A stretch of 64,000 nucleotides of DNA, from positions 72,544,707-72,608,706 of the forward strand of contig NC_081552.1 in assembly GCF_963082655.1 (NCBI RefSeq). The letters are read 5' to 3'. The translations under genes and the position numbers were made by a program. The number at the start of each line of letters is the position of its first letter. Within the stretch, counting starts at the first letter, position 1. This DNA comes from Stomoxys calcitrans. Taxonomy: Eukaryota; Arthropoda; Insecta; Diptera; Muscidae. The notes below the pieces were generated by a model. The model made no database searches. It worked only from the letters and a program-made list of their open reading frames with translations, and had not been told where the DNA came from. Positions 56,577-64,000 of the stretch are shown piece after piece.

Positions 56577-58214
56577 TTTCTATATTTCCGAAAGGTTTTT
56601 TTAATTTTTTGTAAATTAATAGTCACCCAAAACACTAATCCGAAATATAAGTTCGGCGTCAAATACATAAGGGGAACGCCCCACCCAAAGAGACCCCAAA
56701 CCATTTGACATATAAAATTGGGGCCAAGTGTATATTAAAAAGTGTTTCCCAAAATTTGAAGAAAAAATCCCCTCAGTGAAAACACAGTCATCCAAAGCCG
56801 TTTATTTGCTCATCCAGCAATTGTTGCTGGTAAAACCTATGGCTGCTCCAAAAAAAATCGTTCCCCTTTGTTGGTTAGCAACTTCCCTTCTCATCCCACT
56901 TATTTATGCAGTTCGAAGATAGAGACAGGGGAATTGCATACCTCAAAACTCAAAAATTAGCATAAAAACCCTATAAATTAAGTTTAAAGTCAAGGAAACC
57001 CGTTTGCAATGACTGACTCCAACTCTGACGTCAAAGTCAACTAGCCAAAGCCAAATAAAAGCCATTTGCCTAAGCATAACAGCCAAGAAAAATGTAAGCC
57101 AAATGGGAAACCTTTAAGATGAATTCTGTATTGTTGTTTTTTTTTTTTTTTTTGTTTCTTCTTAGGTTTTTGGCCAAATGAACCAACAGCCTAGGTCTTT
57201 CCGCCCGTCCATCCGTCTGTCCTTCCTGTTTTGGCCACCAGCAAACAGTCGTTACTTTAGGAACGCTTTGTCAGGGTTTCTTTTGGATGCCATAGACTAT
57301 GTCTTCTTTCGCATGTCATTCATTCGATTTGTTGGCTCAAAAATTAGGGCCTTAGAAAATGACAACAACAACAGCGATGGCAACGGGAAACGAAAAAAAG
57401 ACTAAAAAAACAGCATCTGAAATTTCTCCCCATTTCTCTCGTTAGTGTATTTCATTTGAAAAATGGTCACGATTTATCATGGATCTTGTCTGCCTGCTTG
57501 TTTTCGTTGGAGTTGAATGAGCATTTCTGAAGAGATTTTCATGCAGTTTGGGTTGTTATTTAGCCATGATTTTCATACTCCAGAAACTAAACAAAACCCA
57601 AAAACGGGCCAAGTACCTTCATGGATGGCTCTTCTAGCTGATGCTTAAAGGCAATCAAAGTTATTGGCTCTTTATTACGATGATGCGTCCCCGGCATGAT
57701 TATCACGGACCATGGTCATGAGCCTGATGAGTGCTTCAATGCCATTTCCTAGCTTTCTCGTTGTTATGTGTATCATTTTTTTGTGGTGAAGAGGGGGTGA
57801 AAATCATGTCACTTTCATTAACAATTATTGTAAAAAATAATGAGCAAGAATTTATTATTAGCGCAGATTTTTTTATTTTTTGCTCATTTGGGAATCTCAA
57901 AAATTTGGGAAATTTGACTCAAACGAAGGTACATATGTATTTGGTAACTTTTTTCTTTGAAACCTTAAAAATGCCAACAAACGACAAAATTCCCTATGGA
58001 AATGACAATTTTAAAATTTAGAAAAAAATTTTTATTATTCACAACACTTAACGTAGCCTTAAAATGGGTTTATTTGACAGTTCTATGAAAGAAATCTGGG
58101 AAATAAACTTAATCTTCAAAAAGTTTCTGAATACCGATGTAAGAAAATACCCAAAAGAAACGAAATTTCCTAAAACTTCAAATATTCAGGAATTTTGTCT
58201 TAAAAATAATTTTT
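56577..58214. other. No gene recognised
   Basis: AT-rich; poly-T near 57134-57155; no element of the main families. A short frame at 57178-57405 is not convincing. Confidence 0.4.
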
Positions 58215-58551
58215 AACAAGTAAAAGCGTGTCAAATTTCCGCCAAAGCAGACAGAAGTTGAATCGATCTATATGGGAGCGATGTCAGGTTGTATCAGGAG
58301 CACAACAAGCCGATTACTCGCTTAGATGTATGTCCATGGTAGCATGGGGCGGCACTATCAGCACTATCGGATAATTGTTGCAGTGCCTAGGGGCTCCAGA
58401 AGTCAAGTCTAACGACCAATTTACAGGGGAGCTTTATCCAAATTTTAACCGATATGACCGATTTGCAATAATTTAACGACCTGCATCAATAAAAAGTATC
58501 TGTGCATAATTTCGAGAGTTTAGCTCTCCATCTAAACAAGTTAGAGCGTGC
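58215..58551 (-). mobile_element. Family A fragment fused tail-out to family B
   Basis: AACAAGTAAAAGCGTGTCAA is the 3' tail in reverse, but the palindrome is gone. About two units follow, to GTTTAGCTCTCCATCTAAAC and TTAGAGCGTGCT. Family B begins immediately at 58552 in the opposite orientation. Confidence 0.7.
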
Positions 58552-60368
58552 TACCGAAGGATGGGGGTATATTCATTTTGTCATTCCGTTTGCAACACAT
58601 CGAAATATCCATTTCCGACCCTATAAAGTATATATATTCTTGATCAGCGTAAAAATCTAAGACGATCTAGACATGTCCGTCCATCTGTCCGTCTGTCTGT
58701 TAAAATCACGCTACAGTCTTCAGAAATAGAGATATTGAGCTGAAATTTTGCACAGATTCTTTTTTTGTCCATAAGCAGGTTAAGTTCGAAGATGGGCTAT
58801 ATCGGACTATATCTTGATATAGCCCCCATATAAACCGATCCGCCGATTTAGGGTCTTAGGCCCATAAAAGCCACATTTATTATCCGATTTTGCAGAAATT
58901 TGGGGCAGTGAGTTGTGCTAGGCCCTTCGACATCCTTTGTCAATTTGGCTCAGATCGGTCCAGATATGGATATAGCTGCCATATAGACCGATCCTCCGAT
59001 CCGATTTAGGGTCTAAGGCCCATAAAAGCCACATTTATTATCAGATTTCGCTGAAATTTGGGACAGTGAGTTGTCTTGTCTGGCCTTTCGACTTCCTTCG
59101 TTAAATTGGCTTAGATCGGTTCAGATTTAGATATAGCTGCCATATAGACCGATCCTCCGGTTTAGGGTCTTAGGCCCACAAACGCCACATTTATTATCAG
59201 ATTTTAATGAAATTTGGGACAGCGAATTGTGTAAGGCCCTTCGACATCCTTCGTTAATTTGGCTCAGATCGGTCCAGATTTGGGTATATCTGCCATATAG
59301 AGCGATCCTCGGATCAATGGTCGTAGGCCCATAAAAGCCACATTTATTATCCTATTTTGCTGAAATTTGGGACAGTGAGTTGTGTAAGGCCCTTTAACAT
59401 ATTTCTGCAATTTGGTTCAGATCGGTTCAGATTTGGAGATAGCTGCCATATAGACAGATTTCTTGATTTATGGTTTTAGGCCCATAAAATGCTCATTTAT
59501 TGTCCGATGTCGCCGAAATTTGGGACAGTGAGTTATGTTAAGCCCCTTGACATACTTCTGCAATATCGCACAGATCGGTCCAGATTTGGGTATAGCTGCC
59601 ATATAGACCGATATCTAGGTTTTAGGTTTTGGGGCCATAAAAGACGCATTTACTGTCCGATGTCGATGAAATTTGAGACAGTGAGTTTGGTTAGGCTCTT
59701 CGACGTCCTTCTTCAATTTTGCCCAGATCGGTCGAGATTTGAATATAGCTGCCATATAGACCGATCTCTCGATTCAAGGTTTTGGGCCCATAAAAGAGGC
59801 ATTTATTGTCCGATTTCGCCGAAATTTTACTTTTACTTTTATATATTTATAGTTTGAAATTGTATCTACTGTATTTAAAAGTCTTCATCTTATACCTAGT
59901 ACTGTAATTTATAAAATATTATGTCTTGTTGTACTAGGATTTCAGATATTTAATAAATAAATAAATAAATTTGGGACAGTGCTTTGTGTTAGGCTCTTCG
60001 ACATTTTTATGCAACTTGGCCCAAATCGGTCCAGATTTGGATATAGCTGCCATGTAGACCGATATCTCGACTTAAAGTCTTGGCCCCATAAAAGGCGCAT
60101 TTATAATTCGATTGCACTGAAATTTGACACAGTGACTTATGTTAGGCTTTTCGACATCCGTGTCGTATATAGTTCAGATCGGTTTTTTTTTAGATATAGC
60201 TAGTGTACTTATTAGTATTTGGTCCAAATCGGAACATATTTAGATATAACTGATATGGGACATAAGGTAATTTTCACCGAATTTTTATGAAAGGTGGTTT
60301 ACATATATACCCAAGGTGGTGGGTATCCAAAGTTCGGCCCGGCCGAACTTATCGCCTTTTTACTTGTT
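58552..60368 (+). mobile_element. Family B element, long copy, interrupted by a LINE tail
   Basis: It starts inside the 5' hairpin (ACCGAAGGATGGGGGTATA); block GACGATCTAGACATGTCCG with CATCTGTCCGTCTGTCTG; about nine units near 150 bases; end GGTGGTGGGTATCC, TTCGGCCCGGCCGAA and CTTTTTACTTGTT. An insertion of 139 bases lies at 59828-59966. Two long open frames in the array reflect stop-free units. Confidence 0.85.
59828..59966 (+). mobile_element. 5'-truncated retroposon tail with AAATTT duplication
   Basis: The B unit phrase GCCGAAATTTGGGACAG is split. AAATTT occurs on both sides (59822-59827 and 59967-59972), and the insert ends (AATA)n, as AATAAATAAATAAATA. That is the signature of a LINE-type 3' end. 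No coding part remains; the source LINE is not identified. Confidence 0.75.
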
Positions 60369-60519
60369 TCAATTCGAACTGAATGTCAGTACTTTACATG
60401 AACTCTTCAATTTATTTAACAAATCTAAACAGTTACCAATACGTTATACGAGGTCTATTATTTCGTTTGTTTCTTGTATTAACGAAATAATAACAATGAA
60501 ACAGTATGGAAAGGCAAAT

Positions 60520-61077
60520 GTTGGGCGGTGCCGACTTTATAATACCCTATCCTATAGGTACAAAGTGGGAGCTATATCTAATTCTGAACCAATTTTGATG
60601 GACCTCGCCGAATATTTCCAGATGGGTTATTAAACAATCCCTATCAAATTTCGAGCAAATATATTCAAACTGTAATAACTACTGTTGACAAATTGTCAAC
60701 ATTATTGCAAATTAGCCAAAATCTGACGAACATATATATGGGAGCTATATCTAATACTGAACCGATTTCGAACAAACTTCTTAGATAAAGTTTAGATAAA
60801 AGTGTTGTGCACAATTTTGGCAAGATTGGTAAAAAAATGCGATTGCATTGGGTCTAGAAGTGAAAATTAGGCGATATATGTCTAAATTTGGATCGATTTC
60901 TATAAAATTCACCTACAAAACCGGACGAACATATATATTAGAGCTATGTATAAATCTGAACGGATTTTGAGTAAACTTCTCCGGTACTGTGGTAGTCGTC
61001 GAGGAAAGCGTTGCACAAAGTTTTGGGAAGATTGATCAAACAATGCGCTTGCAGTGGCTCTAGGTGTGAAAATCGGG

Positions 61078-61080
<3 letters not shown>
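60520..61080 (-). mobile_element. Family C-like element, decayed
   Basis: GGGCGGTGCCGACTTTATAA and TACCCTATCCTATAGG form a family C-type 3' end in reverse. Phrases ATGGGAGCTATATCTAATAC and GAACATATATA..AGAGCTAT recur at about 150-170 base spacing. The far side dissolves into a TA run. Confidence 0.5.

Positions 61081-61119
<39 letters not shown>
61081..61119. repeat. (TA)n microsatellite, about 19 units
   Basis: Uninterrupted TA repetition of 39 bases. Confidence 0.97.
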
Positions 61120-61122
<3 letters not shown>

Positions 61123-62286
61123 AAATGGATGTTTTGGGGACAGAAAAAACCTATGGAAATTATGGGATACATCGCTTCGTTTTTATTTTCCCATACGATG
61201 TATGCCCATTTTTCCACTCTAACACCTTGAAATGTCAACATATATCAGATTTATTACAAAACGTATATTATAAGGACACTATTATATAAAATGTTTACTT
61301 CCGGGACATGTCCTCGATGTATACACTTTATTAACAAGGGAAAAACTTGCCACCTTTCACTCATACATTCTGATTTTCAAAAAATCAACTCTGCGTTATC
61401 AGTTAGTCGAGTCTGCAACCATACATCATTGCGTATCCATTTAGTCAAGTTTTCAGCCATTGTGTTATCAACTTTGCATTATAATTTATTCTATCTTTCA
61501 ACCTTTCTCTATCGAAAAAGTCATTTATGGTTAATTTAAAACGCAAGATGGCGTTGCACACTGGGCCAAGCGGCAAAAAGAAAAATTGAAATAAATCAGC
61601 AACTTTTTATTTGTTGATCTGAGCGGTAAAAAATGTTCTAGACATTTGTAGAAGAGTACATAGGCTTTCAGGAAAATGGAAAATGTAGGTCAATATATTT
61701 AAAACAGGGTCAGATGCAGGGTGTCAAAATTAACCACTTTCCACTTCTCCAACCTTTTAAGATTTATAACTTTTAATCTTCTGTACCGATATCCATGGTT
61801 TAGGACTCTGGAGAAAGAGCTTGACGAGGTCTAAAAAAGCATGCATAATGTCCTAAGCCATCGTTTACCGTTGAGGAGATATGGACAGTTTAGTTTTAAA
61901 ATGTCAAAATTTTGCATTGGTTTCTTCAGTGTTGTTTCTTTATAACCTCGTCAATTTCTTAGCTATATACTGAAAGTTTCACCCAGTTCAATTGTGCCAG
62001 TATAGTATAGATAAAGTAAAAAAAAATAATCATTCCAATATATTTAGCGGTTTAAATATGGAATCGTTTTCAACATGAAAAACATTTTGTTCTTCTAAAA
62101 CTAGCAAAATTTTCCATAAAAGATACTCCTATTTACTTGAAGTTTTCGTAAACTTTGGTTATCAAATCATTAACATTTTTCTTTTCCATTTTCATAAAGC
62201 GGAGTCAATAAGAAAAGTTTTAAATGCTAATTTGACTCTTTTCAAAATCAAACCACCCCTTTATCTTAAAGCCAATATGGCCATTT
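61120..62286. other. No gene recognised
   Basis: AT-rich. At about 61554 CACACTGGGCCAAGCGGC faintly resembles the start of the RAG1-like transposon (CACAGTGGGCG), but the following bases do not align to its arm. No coding content is recognised. Confidence 0.35.
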
Positions 62287-63120
62287 TTTATACCTTACAC
62301 CACTACCATGGTATAGGGTATTATAACTTAGTGAATTTGTTTGTAACACCCAGAAGGAATAGAGATAGACCCATTGATAAGCATACTGATCGACCCAGAA
62401 TCACGTTCTGATTTGATTTAGCTATGTCCGTCTTTCCATCCATGCATGTTAATTTATTAAAATCGGTTCAGATTTCAGATTTTTTTTAGCTCGCATATAT
62501 GTTTTTTTTAGCTCGCATATATGTGTGGTCATTTGTATTACGATTTTCCCAAAATGTTGGCAAGTAGTTTTTCCTTATAACTCCTGACAATGTTGTTGTG
62601 TTTTAAATAAATCGGTTCAGATTTATATATAGTTAACATATATATGTATCACCCGATTTTTACTTTTAAGGCCATGGTCAGCGTATTTCTTGACAGATTT
62701 TTTCAAAATTTGGCACAATGCATACTTTTATGACTGTTTTTTACTATGTGTGCCGATTTTGTTCGAAATCGATTTAGATTTAGGCATAGCTCCCATATAA
62801 AGTTTTGAGTTATACTTGACTTATACTGCAATAATTCGATTATTTGTGTTAATTGCAACTCTTCGGATCACTAGTAAATATAATAACAATCGGTTCAGAT
62901 TTAGATATATGTGTCATTTATATATATCTCCTCATTTTCAGTTTTTGGGCCGTTGCAAGCGCATTTATGAACCGATTTCCAAACAAAAGTTTGGTCGAAA
63001 TTCGTCACTTCAATTGTAAGCAAATTTAAATTTCGAAGACTTCGCCTATATTGCATACCCCATGTGGTGTATGGTATCAAAAGGTCGTTTTTGGACGACT
63101 TTAGACCGTCCTTACTTGTT
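62287..63120 (+). mobile_element. Family C element, full length
   Basis: Start TTATACCTTACACCACTACC with partner GGTATAGGGTATTATAAC; short 5' block with TAGCTATGTCCGTC; interior with GGTTCAGATTT..ATATA phrases; then CCCATGTGGTGTATGGTATC (inverting the 5' end), an inverted repeat AAAGGTCG/CGACTTT and CGTCCTTACTTGTT. An 28-base tandem duplication (TTTTTTTAGCTCGCATATAT) lies near 62478-62525. It shows the same general plan as A and B with a different end palindrome. Confidence 0.75.
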
Positions 63121-63311
63121 TTTACTACATTTCAAAAGTTTCCAAAAGTTTCACGGTGATTTTTTTTATTTTAACTTGAATGTTAATATGTTTCCAACAA
63201 TTTAAGAAATGTCTCGCCATAACCCAGCCATAAATGAGGTCGTGGTAACCAAAATACGTTATAAATAAATTGTCACTGCTAAAAACCAAGTACTACGTCA
63301 CATTTTTGCAC

Positions 63312-63328
63312 GTAAAGGGTGATTTTTT
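63312..63328. repeat. Tc1/mariner-type end fragment
   Basis: TAAAGGGTGATTTTTT equals the terminal 16 bases of the element end at 12920. It is cut in its T run by the start of the family A element. Confidence 0.75.
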
Positions 63329-64000
63329 ATACCCTCCACCATAAGATGGGGGTATACTAATTTCGTCATTCTGTTTGTAACTACTCGAAATATTCGTCTG
63401 AGACCCCATAAAGTATATATATTCTTGATCGTCGCGACATTTTATGTCGATCTAGCCATGTCCGTCCGTCTGTCCGTCCGTCCGTCCGTCTGTCTGTCGA
63501 AAGCACGCTAACTTCCGAAGGAGTAAAGCTAGCCGCTTGAAATTTTGCACAAATACTTCTTATTAGTGTAGGTCGGTTGGTATTGTTAATGGGCCATATC
63601 GGTCCATGTTTGGATATAGCTGCCATATAAACCGATCTTGGGTCTTGAATTCTTGAGCCTCTAGAGTGCGCAAATCTTATCCTATTGGAATGAAATTTTG
63701 TACGACGTGTTTTTCTATGATATCCAACAACTGTGCCAAGTATAGTTTAAATCGGTCCATAACCTGATATAGCTGCCATATAAACCGATCTTGGGTCTTG
63801 ACTTCTTGAGCCTCTAGCGTGCGCAATTCTTATCCGATTTGACTTCTTGATCTTCTAGAGGGCGCAATTCCTATCCGATTTGGCTAGATTTTTGCATGAC
63901 GTGTTTTATTTTTACTTTCAACAACTGTGTCAAATAAGGTTCAAATCGGTTCATAACCTGATATAGCTGCCATATAAACCGATCTGGGATCTTGACTTCT
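63327..64000 (+). mobile_element. Family A element, runs off the right edge
   Basis: TTATACCCTCCACCATAAG, GTATATATATTCTTGATCGT, the GTCY tract at about 63460-63498, then array units nearly identical to the copies at 4288 and 6204 (CTTGAGCCTCTAGAGTGCGC). The second unit is shortened near 63840 (the CTTGACTTCTTGAGCC phrase is followed directly by a later unit). The 3' end is outside the window. Confidence 0.85.

Noticed and set aside
57178..57405. 75-codon frame starting MNQQPRSFRP
   Set aside because: No homologous pattern recognised, mixed composition, and no matching exon signals; not distinguishable from chance.
61554..61580. Another start of the RAG1-like transposon (CACACTGGGC)
   Set aside because: Only about ten bases resemble the terminus and the following sequence does not align to the known arm.

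Overview
The window looks like nuclear DNA of a higher (calyptrate, probably muscid) fly. It is AT-rich and has no operons and no intact host gene that I can recognise. It is packed with dispersed elements whose shared block (a short TA run, a TTCTTGATC-type core, then a GTCY microsatellite) matches, from memory, the mini-me/DINE-1 class of dipteran repeats. The genus is inference. I see no intact rRNA or tRNA, no CRISPR and no complete functional transposase. About two thirds of the window is recognisable mobile DNA, mostly decayed and often nested; the rest is featureless AT-rich sequence.

Left part (1-12.9 kb): a non-LTR reverse transcriptase (RT) remnant runs off the left edge. It is followed by two head-to-tail copies of an older repeat (family D) carrying tRNA-derived SINEs. 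A second RT remnant at 3.9-5.66 kb is split by a full-length family A element, and the pre-insertion reading frame can be recovered exactly. More family A and family B elements follow, including a rearranged B copy with near-identical 150-bp units.

Middle (12.9-23.6 kb): this is the richest nest. A LINE carrying an RNase H domain was entered first by a 760-bp hAT-like element with 8-bp target duplications, and separately by a roughly 6.8-kb transposon. The transposon has about 0.7-kb terminal inverted arms, a CACTGTG right terminus and a decayed transposase with RAG1/Transib-type signatures. Two family A elements then landed inside that transposon. A decayed LINE ORF1 lies just downstream on the other strand. 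A second terminus of the RAG1-like family lies at 47.4 kb.

Right part (23.6-64 kb): more family A, B and C elements, three internally deleted copies of one Tc1/mariner-type transposon, a decayed mariner, an R1-like LINE interrupted by a CAGCA-rich small element, an almost perfect 202-bp palindrome, further SINEs and one unexplained 117-codon open frame.

Families A, B and C share a plan. A 5' hairpin begins near TTATACC, a conserved 5' block with GTCY repeats follows, then an interior (a 150-153-bp tandem array in A and B), an inverted repeat of the 5' end, a GC-rich palindrome and a tail ending ACTTGTT in T-rich DNA. The plan suggests non-autonomous rolling-circle (helentron-associated) elements, which is inference. 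Nothing here works together as a pathway; the interest is in element structure, nesting order and the RAG1-like transposon.
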